Below are positions 46,115 to 53,053 of a stretch of DNA of 64,000 nt, one piece after another. Within the stretch, counting starts at the first letter, position 1, and each line of letters starts with the position of its first letter. Below the pieces are notes generated by a model. That model did not search any database. It had not been told where the DNA came from and was given only the letters and a program-made list of their open reading frames with translations. Location: assembly GCF_012427705.1 (NCBI RefSeq), contig NZ_CP048602.1:3782001-3846000 (forward strand), in the 5' to 3' direction. The translations under genes were made by a program, and so were the position numbers. The DNA is from Vreelandella piezotolerans (GTDB taxonomy: Bacteria; Pseudomonadota; Gammaproteobacteria; Pseudomonadales; Halomonadaceae).

Positions 46115-46641
46115 GTTCATCACTCAATATTCTGAATCTTAATATTGATTTATAAAAAAATATCTTAAAAATCAATTAAATATTACAAAAAAACATAAAA
46201 AAAATAATTTCACTACCCAATATACTACCCATTTGGTCTAGAGAAGCTCCCTCCAAGGTCATAGCTGTAGGGCCCTATGTGATTGCCTGCCAGCTTGGCA
46301 AATAACCCGGGGCCCTCGGCCTGCCATTTCCTCATCCCCGTGATCGGCGATTGATGATGTAGCACTTTCCACAAGGCAGGGTGACTGATCAGCTAACAGT
46401 ATCGCTTGTCGCGTATGCTCCAGATTTTCTGCCTAAAGTTAGCGACGAGTCGTCAGCACGTCGCTAATACGGCTGTTGAGGTACTCCACCATGCAATTCA
46501 TTTGCAACCTAACAGACTTGATCAGTCGGTGATTGATGCAGTGGGCTAGACTCTCCTGATCGCAGGGGCTCTCATCTTAACGAATCTAAAGATAGACTCA
46601 AAAGAAATATCATAGCATGGATCTGAGAGCTTCCCTGATGG
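46115..46641. other. gene-poor, partly AT-rich gap at the edge of the recombination module
   Basis: The 527 bases begin with a very AT-rich stretch (about 46125-46215). The rest keeps two short open minus-strand stretches without starts, at 46225-46392 and about 46440-46580, which look like decayed coding DNA. No terminator, tRNA or attachment site was recognised. Confidence 0.5.
46225..46392 (-). pseudogene. unrecognised coding remnant
   Basis: Fifty-five codons are open between two stops, without a start codon. The translation includes the composition-normal stretch LWKVLHHQSPITGMRKW and then FAKLAGNHIGPYS. It reads like the C-terminal end of a protein that I cannot name, and it is embedded in otherwise non-coding DNA. 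A chance frame cannot be excluded. Confidence 0.3.
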
Positions 46642-47946
46642 CTAAGGTGTTCTTAATTTTTTGAATCCAGTCCTTGCTATTAGCAGCTCGCCCCACTGAG
46701 TGGTGTAACGCGGCGTTCGTCGCTCGCTTCGCAGTGACCATGCGTTGTTAGAGCGCGCCAAGCCAATTTGCACAGCACCTCTGCCTAGCTCACGGTTAAG
46801 CATGTCCATAGTGTTCATCAGTCGTTCGCTACGTTTGTCTTCTTCATCAGTCTGAAGGGTTTCAGTGAGGGTGAGCTGTCGGTTAGCTTTAGGCGATAGA
46901 TCAAGCAGCATGAGACCCACTTTGTGAAAGGCGTACCCTTTTCGCCAGAGACGACGCAAACCCTGTACCGCAGCGGCGATGATCTCACGACTATCATCAG
47001 TGGGCCGATCCAGAGAAATGACCATTCGTTGACGATATTGGGGTAAATCTGTCCGAAACGAGTTTGTGCGGATAAACACCATGACGGCGCTGGTGACGCT
47101 TTGCTGCTTACGAAGTTTTTCGCCCGCCCTGGCAGCATGATGCCGTAGCGCCTCCCTTAACTGATGGGGATCGTTGGTAAGCCGCCCAAACGAACGAGAC
47201 ACCATGATCTGTTGTTTAGGCTGGCTCATGTCATCTAGCTGAATGGAGGGTTGCCCCCGCAACTCCCAGACAATGCGCTCCTGCACCACACTAAATTGCC
47301 GACGGATATGTTTCGGGTCTGCCTCTCGCAGGTCCCAGGCAGTCTCAATGCCCATGACGCGTAATCGCTCGCTGGTGCGGCGTGCAATGCCCCATAGTTC
47401 GGTGACAGGCAACTGCTTCAACAACGCTTTAGTAGGCGCGCCTTCTGCAAGCAACGTGCATACACCTTGGTCTCTATATGCAGGGTGTTTTTTAGCGGCA
47501 TGATTGGCGACCTTGGCCAACACCCGAGTCGGCGCAAAACCCACTGACACAGGTATACCTGTCCACTGCTTCACCGTATCCCGCAGAGCTTGGCCTCGTT
47601 GCTCCAGGGTGTCTACCTCAAATCCCTGAAACCCGACAAAGCTTTCGTCGATGGAGTACACCTCTACATGGGGTGAAAACTCCCCCAGCACCTCAGTTAC
47701 CCGTTGGGACATGTCACCATACAACGCATAGTTGCTGGATAGCAGGACGGCTTGGCGGCGCACTTCCGGCGTTAACAGGTGCATGGCAGCCCCCATTTCA
47801 ACGCCCAGCGCTTTTAATTCGTTAGAGCGTGCGACGACGCAACCATCGTTATTGGATAGTACCCCTACGGGACGACCTTCCAGTGACGGGTTGAAGACCC
47901 GCTCGCAAGAGACATAGAAATTGTTGCAGTCGATCAGGGCCATCAT
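46642..47946 (-). CDS. umuC: Y-family DNA polymerase UmuC (Pol V catalytic subunit)
   Basis: A 434-residue Y-family polymerase. The catalytic palm residues are in [16 protein letters not shown] (residues 3-18, first Asp) and [10 protein letters not shown] near 100 (Asp-Glu). Thumb and little-finger regions continue to the end, and length equals the usual UmuC. It copies past DNA lesions together with the processed UmuD dimer. The ATG overlaps the umuD stop (ATGA). Induction would come from the LexA box before umuD. Confidence 0.94.
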   Translation of the reverse strand: MMALIDCNNFYVSCERVFNPSLEGRPVGVLSNNDGCVVARSNELKALGVEMGAAMHLLTPEVRRQAVLLSSNYALYGDMSQRVTEVLGEFSPHVEVYSIDESFVGFQGFEVDTLEQRGQALRDTVKQWTGIPVSVGFAPTRVLAKVANHAAKKHPAYRDQGVCTLLAEGAPTKALLKQLPVTELWGIARRTSERLRVMGIETAWDLREADPKHIRRQFSVVQERIVWELRGQPSIQLDDMSQPKQQIMVSRSFGRLTNDPHQLREALRHHAARAGEKLRKQQSVTSAVMVFIRTNSFRTDLPQYRQRMVISLDRPTDDSREIIAAAVQGLRRLWRKGYAFHKVGLMLLDLSPKANRQLTLTETLQTDEEDKRSERLMNTMDMLNRELGRGAVQIGLARSNNAWSLRSERRTPRYTTQWGELLIARTGFKKLRTP

Positions 47947-48392
47947 TGCAGCGTTGCCCCTGGAAAGCTGTGAAGCACATGAGTCACTACGCCCCAGACG
48001 TGCGCCTCACGACCATCTAAGGGAATGGGCGGGTAAGCAGGATTACTTGCCCGGAGATAGGTTCGCTGCCCTACTCGCTCAAGGCGCTTTACTGTGAGCT
48101 CGCCGTCCACGCAGATCACGATAATACGCCCTGGCAAGGCCTCAAGACTGCGATCCACCACCAGCAAATCCCCATGATGAATTCCATCACCAATCATGGA
48201 ATCTCCTTCAGAACGTACGAAATACGTTGCAGCAGGCCGTTTCACTACATAACGGTGAAGATCTAGATCGGTATCCAAATGGTCATCTGCAGGCGAGGGA
48301 AAGCCTGCGCGCACGGCACAGGAATAGAGCGGCAAGGGCTGCGATACCGTAAAAGCGTCCGCTTGTCCCAGCAATGTTACCGGCAAAGTCAT
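47943..48392 (-). CDS. umuD: SOS mutagenesis protein UmuD (S24 self-cleaving)
   Basis: A 149-residue LexA-like protein. The self-cleavage site is AGFPSPADD, with the scissile bond at about residues 30-31. The catalytic Ser65 is in [10 protein letters not shown] and the catalytic Lys102 is in ELTVKRLE. After RecA-stimulated cleavage it pairs with UmuC. The ATG at 48392 is used because GGAGGTG lies just upstream; an ATG four codons earlier overlaps that site. A perfect LexA box is 20 bases upstream. It is the first gene of umuDC. Confidence 0.94.
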   Translation of the reverse strand: MTLPVTLLGQADAFTVSQPLPLYSCAVRAGFPSPADDHLDTDLDLHRYVVKRPAATYFVRSEGDSMIGDGIHHGDLLVVDRSLEALPGRIIVICVDGELTVKRLERVGQRTYLRASNPAYPPIPLDGREAHVWGVVTHVLHSFPGATLQ

Positions 48393-48411
48393 GGGCACCT
48401 CCATTAAAAAG

Positions 48412-48427
48412 CTGTATATAAAAACAG
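48412..48427. promoter_or_regulatory. LexA box controlling umuDC
   Basis: CTGTATATAAAAACAG is a perfect CTGT-N8-ACAG site with an AT-rich centre, 20 bases upstream of the umuD ATG. It should be repressed by LexA and opened during SOS. Confidence 0.92.
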
Positions 48428-48547
48428 TATCTTTAAAGTACTCACTGAACGCAATACCTCATCGGCGTATCCCACCCAATTTCAGATCTATATCACTCCT
48501 GTGCATCTACCCCGTGGAATCGTTTTCCTCTGCATAGGAGCTTCAAT

Positions 48548-48886
48548 ATGCCCCCACTTTGTAAGCGTTGTGCATCAACGCGCATGCTGAACCTGGAGAC
48601 TGCCCAACGTGTGAGCGTAGTAGGCAGCACCTTGATCGGCGGTGCTATTGGCGCATGGCGCGCGACGGCCATCACCGGCCCACTGCCATTGGCGTTGACT
48701 CGCTTTCCATTGGCAAAACTGCCTGCCGCCATGATGGGTGCCGTGGCCGGAGGTCAAACCGGCTCACGCATGGCCACCTCGCTGTTTGAACAGTGGCTGC
48801 CAGTTGGCAGCGGGACACCGTGGTTATGCTTGTCTTGCGGCTGCACCTACCGCGACGCCTACCCGCCTTTAGCACCTAACGCTTAA
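48548..48886 (+). CDS. hypothetical zinc-ribbon protein with a hydrophobic glycine-rich centre
   Basis: A 112-residue protein I cannot assign. A CKRC pair lies at residues 5-8 and a CLSCGC set near 95-100; together they could form a split zinc ribbon. Between them is a glycine/alanine-rich, partly hydrophobic segment (GSTLIGGAIGAWRA and AAMMGAVAGGQTGSRMA) that resembles a glycine zipper or hairpin membrane insertion. TAGGAG precedes the ATG. It is the first plus-strand gene of the recombination module, divergent from umuDC. Confidence 0.65.
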   Translation: MPPLCKRCASTRMLNLETAQRVSVVGSTLIGGAIGAWRATAITGPLPLALTRFPLAKLPAAMMGAVAGGQTGSRMATSLFEQWLPVGSGTPWLCLSCGCTYRDAYPPLAPNA

Positions 48887-48938
48887 CCTATCGTTGTTCG
48901 CCCTGTGTGGGGCGAATGATCCGCTTATTCACTTTCTC

Positions 48939-48966
48939 GCGCTGGCCTTTGGTCAGCGCTTTTTTT
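48939..48966 (+). terminator. terminator-like hairpin directly before the DUF932 gene
   Basis: A 9-bp stem GCGCTGGCC / GGTCAGCGC with one G-T pair, loop TTT, then seven T. It ends 18 bases before the DUF932 start, so the T run nearly touches the ribosome site. A second hairpin without a T run is at 48897-48916. Confidence 0.75.
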
Positions 48967-48984
48967 ATGTCTGGAGAATGACTC

Positions 48985-49953
48985 ATGGCACATCTCGTTG
49001 AACACATGGCTTACGTTGGCGATACCCCTTGGCATGGCCTGGGGCAACAGCTGTCTCGTCATCAACCGTTAGAGGTCTGGCAGCAACAGGCCGGTATGAA
49101 CTGGCATATCGAAGAAGCGCCGGTGCGCTTTATCGCCGAAGGAGCTAGCCACCTGGGCAGCATTCACTCATTCCCTGAGCAAAAGGTGCTCTACCGCTCA
49201 GATACCAAAGCACCGCTGTCGGTGGTGTCGCAGCGCTATAAGGTGGTGCAGCCCGAGGAGATTTTAGAGTTTTACCGTGACCTGACCGAGTACGCCGGGT
49301 ATGAGCTAGAAACCGCTGGCGTGCTCAAAGGCGGTCGTAAGTTCTGGGCGCTAGCCCGTAGCGGCTTAAGCACGTCACTCAAAGGTCAGGATGAGGTCAA
49401 TGACTATTTGCTGTTGGCCACTTCCTGCGATGGCACCCTTGCCACCATGGCCACGCCGACCACGGTGCGGGTGGTGTGCAACAACACGTTGCAAATTGCC
49501 GTCGATGGTACGTCACAAGCGGTGAAGGTGCCTCACCGTTCAGAGTTTGATCCGCGTGCCGTGAAGCGTCAGCTTGGCATTTCGGTGTCGCAGTGGAATG
49601 ACTTCATGTATCGCATGAAAGCCCTAGCCGAGCGGAAAATTGATCACCGTGAAGCCCAACACTACTTCCAGGCGGTGATGTGCGGCGTGGAGACGCCGTT
49701 AGACGATCCTTCCAAACTGCCCAACTACCGAGCGCTCAACAAGGTACAGAAGCTCTACCAGGGCGAAGGGCGTGGTGCTCACTTGGTGACCGCAAAGGAC
49801 ACGGCCTGGGGCTTGCTCAATGCCGTGACTGAATACGTTGACCATGAAAAGCGCGCTCGCAGTAACGATACCCGTATGGACTCTGCCTGGTTCGGCCAAG
49901 GCGCACAGATGAAGCAGGAGGCGCTCAACACGGCGCTGGCACTGATCAGCTAA
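48985..49953 (+). CDS. DUF932 family phage/plasmid-like protein
   Basis: A 322-residue protein of the DUF932 family (phage/plasmid-like, TIGR03299 type). Family marks are AYVGDTPWHGLGQQL near residue 8, VLYRSDTKAPLSVVSQRYKVVQPEEIL near 70, and TTVRVVCNNTLQIA near 155. Its role is unknown; such genes occur on plasmids, phages and integrative elements close to recombination genes, as here. CTGGAG lies at the right distance before the ATG. No membrane segment or signal peptide is present. Confidence 0.85.
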   Translation: MAHLVEHMAYVGDTPWHGLGQQLSRHQPLEVWQQQAGMNWHIEEAPVRFIAEGASHLGSIHSFPEQKVLYRSDTKAPLSVVSQRYKVVQPEEILEFYRDLTEYAGYELETAGVLKGGRKFWALARSGLSTSLKGQDEVNDYLLLATSCDGTLATMATPTTVRVVCNNTLQIAVDGTSQAVKVPHRSEFDPRAVKRQLGISVSQWNDFMYRMKALAERKIDHREAQHYFQAVMCGVETPLDDPSKLPNYRALNKVQKLYQGEGRGAHLVTAKDTAWGLLNAVTEYVDHEKRARSNDTRMDSAWFGQGAQMKQEALNTALALIS

Positions 49954-50014
49954 CCATTAACGCGTGATCACCACGTTACCTTCTGATTTACCTCTCTACC
50001 TTCACCCCATAAAC

Positions 50015-50045
50015 GCCCAGCCCTTAACCGGCTGGGCATTTTTTT
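50015..50045 (+). terminator. terminator-like hairpin directly before the 56-residue gene
   Basis: An 8-bp perfect stem GCCCAGCC / GGCTGGGC with a seven-base loop and a T run ending 14 bases before the next start codon; the TTTGGAGG ribosome site follows immediately. Confidence 0.8.
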
Positions 50046-50059
50046 GTTTGGAGGCCTAT

Positions 50060-50230
50060 ATGGCAACGCTACACCACGATCTCGACGTGGCCCTTACCCA
50101 GCTCACGGAGCGCCTGCTGACCCAAGACCAAACCCAAGCCACCACCTACGTCATGGCGAAAGGCCAGTTTTACCGCGCGGAGCTTAGGCTCGTGCCGGTC
50201 TCCCCCGACCAGTTGCCCAGCGATATCTAA
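50060..50230 (+). CDS. hypothetical 56-residue protein of the recombination module
   Basis: A 56-residue soluble protein. The ATG at 50060 follows TTTGGAGG; the frame is open further upstream only through the terminator hairpin. Residues 3-20 form an amphipathic helix and the C-terminal half reads VMAKGQFYRAELRLVPV, predicted beta strands. No family is recognised. It sits between DUF932 and the ERF gene on the same strand, with 29 bases to ERF. Confidence 0.55.
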   Translation: MATLHHDLDVALTQLTERLLTQDQTQATTYVMAKGQFYRAELRLVPVSPDQLPSDI

Positions 50231-50259
50231 CCCCCATACCGTTTTTAAGGAGAGCCGTC

Positions 50260-51009
50260 ATGGCGAACAAGACAAACATGGTCACTCAAGAGGCATCATC
50301 TCTCCAGGCGGTGCCGCCTACCTCTTCTTCATCGACCACTGACAGTACCGCCATTATCCAAGTGATCGAGCGCGCGGCGCTTAACCCTGACGTCGATATC
50401 GACAAAATGGAGCGCCTGCTGGAAATGCAGGAACGGGTAATGGATCGTCAAGCCATGATGGCCTACAGCGCTGCTATGGCAGGGATGCAGACAGAGTTGC
50501 CCAGCATTGAAGAGCGTGGCCAAACCAACAACGGTTGCTATGCCACGCTGGAAGACATTGTCGATACCGTACGGCCCATCCTACAAAAGCACGGCTTCGC
50601 AGTGAGCTTCCGTATTCAGACACAGGAACGCGGCATTCAAGTGACGGGCGTGCTGATGCACAAGGACGGTCACCGTGAAGAGACCAGCATGCTATTACCT
50701 GCGGACATGAGCGGTAACAAAAACGCGGTCCAAGCCTTTGGATCGTCCACCAGCTACGGCAAGCGCTACGTACTGTGCGCCTTGCTCAACATCACCACTC
50801 GCGGGCAAGACGATAACGGTCAGACCAGCACACGTGCAGCCGTGAAGAGGGTTACAGCTTTTCAAGCGGGGCAGATTCAGCGTTTGATCAGCCAATGCCC
50901 AGCCACAACCCAAGAGTGGTTCAGCGGCAAATACGGCACTGCAGTTCAGGTGCCTCAGGCAGATTTCGACAAGCTCCGTGCATCCCTCACCAAGCGAGCC
51001 GTGAAATAG
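50260..51009 (+). CDS. ERF-family single-strand annealing recombinase
   Basis: A 249-residue ERF superfamily protein. After a Ser/Thr-rich tail (1-35) the ERF domain covers about 50-190, with AMMAYSAAMAGMQTELP, YATLEDIVDTVRPILQKHGF and GSSTSYGKRYVLCALLNI. The last holds the family's conserved aromatic/glycine core. ERF proteins anneal complementary single strands, like lambda Beta. It is 38 bases upstream of a YqaJ exonuclease, the natural partner that makes the single strands. AAGGAGAG precedes the ATG. Confidence 0.9.
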   Translation: MANKTNMVTQEASSLQAVPPTSSSSTTDSTAIIQVIERAALNPDVDIDKMERLLEMQERVMDRQAMMAYSAAMAGMQTELPSIEERGQTNNGCYATLEDIVDTVRPILQKHGFAVSFRIQTQERGIQVTGVLMHKDGHREETSMLLPADMSGNKNAVQAFGSSTSYGKRYVLCALLNITTRGQDDNGQTSTRAAVKRVTAFQAGQIQRLISQCPATTQEWFSGKYGTAVQVPQADFDKLRASLTKRAVK

Positions 51010-51047
51010 CGGCGCAGCCTGCTCACTCACCGCCTACAGGAGGCGTT

Positions 51048-51659
51048 ATGAAGATACTCACCATGCCACAAGGCTCTCCTGAGTGGCTGGCGGCGCGTCT
51101 TGGGCGCGTCACCATGTCAGAACTCAAGGCACTGCTGGTGAACGGCAAAGGCCCCGGTGGGTTGGGTACCGGAGCCATTACCTACATGCACCAGTTGATC
51201 GGCGAGCGTATGACCGGCGAGCTGGCCGAGCCGTTTCAAGGCAATGCCCACACCAAGCGGGGCCAGGAGCTAGAGAGCGTCGCCCGCTCGCTGTATCGCG
51301 ATATGACCGGCGCACCGAAGCCTAAAGAAGTGGGCCTGATCCTTAACCACAACGTAGGCTACTCACCGGATAGCTTGATTGGGACAAACGGCCTGCTGGA
51401 GATCAAAACCAAGCTGCCCAAGTTTCAGATCGAGGTACTGCTCAGTGGGGAAATACCCGACGAACACGTGCCCCAATGCCAGGGAGGGCTCTGGGTCAGT
51501 GAACGGGAATGGATCGATTTTGTGAGCTACTGGCCGGGTATGCCGCTGTTTGTGAAACGTGCCTACCGAGACGAGGCTCTGATCCGCACGATTGCCGAGC
51601 GGGTTGAGGTCTTTCATGAAGAGATGGAGCGACGCATCAGCCAAGTGATGGCAGCGTGA
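51048..51659 (+). CDS. YqaJ-like viral recombinase / lambda-type exonuclease
   Basis: A 203-residue nuclease of the YqaJ/lambda-exonuclease family. QGSPEWLAARLGRVTMSEL at the start and GQELESVARSLY near residue 80 (first acidic ligand) are followed by the PD-(D/E)XK core GYSPDSLIG ... GLLEIKTKLPKF near 105-125. It resects double-strand ends so that ERF can anneal. The ATG at 51048 has AGGAGG; the frame is open further upstream inside ERF but is not conserved. The ribosome site lies in a small hairpin, CGCCT / AGGCG. Confidence 0.9.
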   Translation: MKILTMPQGSPEWLAARLGRVTMSELKALLVNGKGPGGLGTGAITYMHQLIGERMTGELAEPFQGNAHTKRGQELESVARSLYRDMTGAPKPKEVGLILNHNVGYSPDSLIGTNGLLEIKTKLPKFQIEVLLSGEIPDEHVPQCQGGLWVSEREWIDFVSYWPGMPLFVKRAYRDEALIRTIAERVEVFHEEMERRISQVMAA

Positions 51660-51702
51660 CTTACCCACTGAATCACAACACTTACTCACTACTAACGACA
51701 TA

Positions 51703-51738
51703 GATGCCGGGGTCACCACCCCGACATCTTTATTTTTT
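51703..51738 (+). terminator. terminator-like hairpin directly before the radC-like gene
   Basis: An 11-bp stem GATGCCGGGGT / ACCCCGACATC with one C-A mismatch, a four-base loop, and a T-rich tail ending about a dozen bases before the radC-like ATG. The site GGAGG follows directly. Confidence 0.8.
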
Positions 51739-51749
51739 TGGAGGTCATT

Positions 51750-52247
51750 ATGCCCCATAGCAAGCTCAAAGCCGGTGAAGTGGCGGGCACCTACTTAGTC
51801 ACGTCACCTGTCACGGAAACTGACATCATCGCCATGGCCAAGCGGTTCGCACGCCGCAAGCTCGCCAAAGGCCGCAAGATTACTCAGCCTTCGCAGGCAT
51901 TTGAGCACCTGCAGCTGTTGCTGCAGGACTATGAGTACGAAGTCTTCAGCGTGTTGTTTCTCGACAGCCAACACCGTGTTATCCGCTTTGAAGAGCTGTT
52001 TCGCGGAACCATTGATTCAGCCAGCGTGTACCCACGAGAGGTACTAAAGGCGGCACTCGCCTACAACGCCGCCGCAGTCATCCTCGTTCATAACCACCCC
52101 AGCGGTGATCCTGAGCCTAGCGATGCGGATCGGCGTATCACTGAGCGCCTGAAGGAAGCCTTGGAGCTAATGGATATCAAGGTGATTGATCACGTAGTGG
52201 TGGCGAGCGAAGGGTGCCAGTCATTTGCGGAGTTGGGGTATTTGTAG
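51750..52247 (+). CDS. short RadC-like JAB/MPN domain protein (mobile-element type)
   Basis: A 165-residue RadC-family protein with the MPN/JAMM metal motif ILVHNHPSGDPEPSDAD near residues 111-126 and the upstream conserved Glu in RGTIDSASVYPREVLK. It lacks the N-terminal helix-hairpin-helix of chromosomal RadC (about 225 residues), as is usual for copies on plasmids, phages and integrative elements. Function in DNA metabolism is not settled. TTGGAGG precedes the ATG. It is the last plus-strand gene of the module. Confidence 0.88.
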   Translation: MPHSKLKAGEVAGTYLVTSPVTETDIIAMAKRFARRKLAKGRKITQPSQAFEHLQLLLQDYEYEVFSVLFLDSQHRVIRFEELFRGTIDSASVYPREVLKAALAYNAAAVILVHNHPSGDPEPSDADRRITERLKEALELMDIKVIDHVVVASEGCQSFAELGYL

Positions 52248-52858
52248 TGATACGGGAGGTAAAGCAAGAGCTGCCCAATGTGGTAGCTCTCAAAAAAGCT
52301 TCTTTTTTTGGCTGAAACAGATGCTATTGGTATCAAGGCTCTTGAGTATAAAGTGCGTTAATTGTTTAACGATGTATGACAGTCATGAAGCCCCTAGCAC
52401 TCTAGAGAGCACTAGGGGCTAGTCCGTTAAAGGGCCTTCACTAACTCGCCATAATCTCCGTCCACGCGCAAGACAATGGTCACATCGTTGTCATTGCGGT
52501 TACGGAAGAACCAGCCATGATTGCCAGGAGGAACAGAGCGAGAAACCTGAATATTTTGGCGATCATGATTTAGTAACTGGCCGGTTGCTTGCTAGCTTAT
52601 GCCCATGCAGTTTGGGTAGTAGGGCAATGGTTATTTCCTTCTTGTTAAATTAAGTATTTGTTTTTATTTGTTTTTATTTTTTCTATCTATATTCAAATCC
52701 AGGATATTGAGTAGTACCTATGCTAGTCCAGCAAAATCTATATATTTAAATAGCAGGTGGTCACTACTTGGCCACCTGTCTCTTTAAGGAAGACTGAAGC
52801 TAGTACTGGCTATATTTGATGCCGAAGACATCGATTTCATGAACGCAATGACGCTGGC
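52248..52858. other. gap between recombination and metal modules, with hairpin and gene remnant
   Basis: About 610 bases. A long hairpin at 52389-52420 (AGCCCCTAG / CTAGGGGCT with inner CTCT/AGAG pairs) follows radC and may end its transcript although no T run is present. A minus-strand gene remnant is at 52427-52591. From 52620 to 52740 the DNA is very AT-rich with repeated TTTGTTTTTATT. A hairpin CAGGTGG / CCACCTG at 52754-52778 lies before the DUF2933 gene end. Confidence 0.5.
52427..52591 (-). pseudogene. 3' remnant of a transmembrane-anchor-type protein gene
   Basis: Fifty-four codons plus stop remain, with no start; an in-frame stop lies just upstream. The translation ends VPPGNHGWFFRNRNDNDV, then a beta-strand stretch and GDYGELVKAL. 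This resembles the C terminus of proteins annotated as transmembrane anchor proteins near metal-resistance genes. The N-terminal membrane part is missing. It points to decay at the edge of the metal cluster. Confidence 0.5.
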
Positions 52859-53053
52859 TCACTTCTCATCCTTATTTCTTTGATGATGACCGAAATGGCG
52901 ATGCATGAGGAAATGCATGCCAAGACAGAGTGTCAGGGGAAGCAACAGCCAGGCCCCAGTGCCCAGTGACTGGCCGCGCCACATTAGAAAGAACATGGCC
53001 ACGCCCATAATTACTAAGCAAGCAGTCATCATCCAGTGGTGAATGCGGTTCAT
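52859..53053 (-). CDS. DUF2933-like small membrane protein
   Basis: A 64-residue protein with two hydrophobic segments (about 8-25 and 33-50) followed by the His-rich tail HFLMHRHFGHHQ, the pattern of DUF2933. Its ATG overlaps the copA stop codon (ATGA), so it is co-translated with the ATPase. The His tail could bind metal in the cytoplasm or periplasm; no function is established. A second DUF2933 gene lies at 59993-60199. Confidence 0.75.
   Translation of the reverse strand: MNRIHHWMMTACLVIMGVAMFFLMWRGQSLGTGAWLLLPLTLCLGMHFLMHRHFGHHQRNKDEK

Noticed and set aside
46115..46641. tRNA gene or attachment site at the island edge
   Set aside because: I looked for a cloverleaf and for a repeated core sequence and saw neither; the boundary could lie elsewhere.
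52225..52422. 65-codon plus-strand frame overlapping the radC-like 3' end
   Set aside because: It starts inside the RadC-like coding region, has no domain, and ends in the hairpin.
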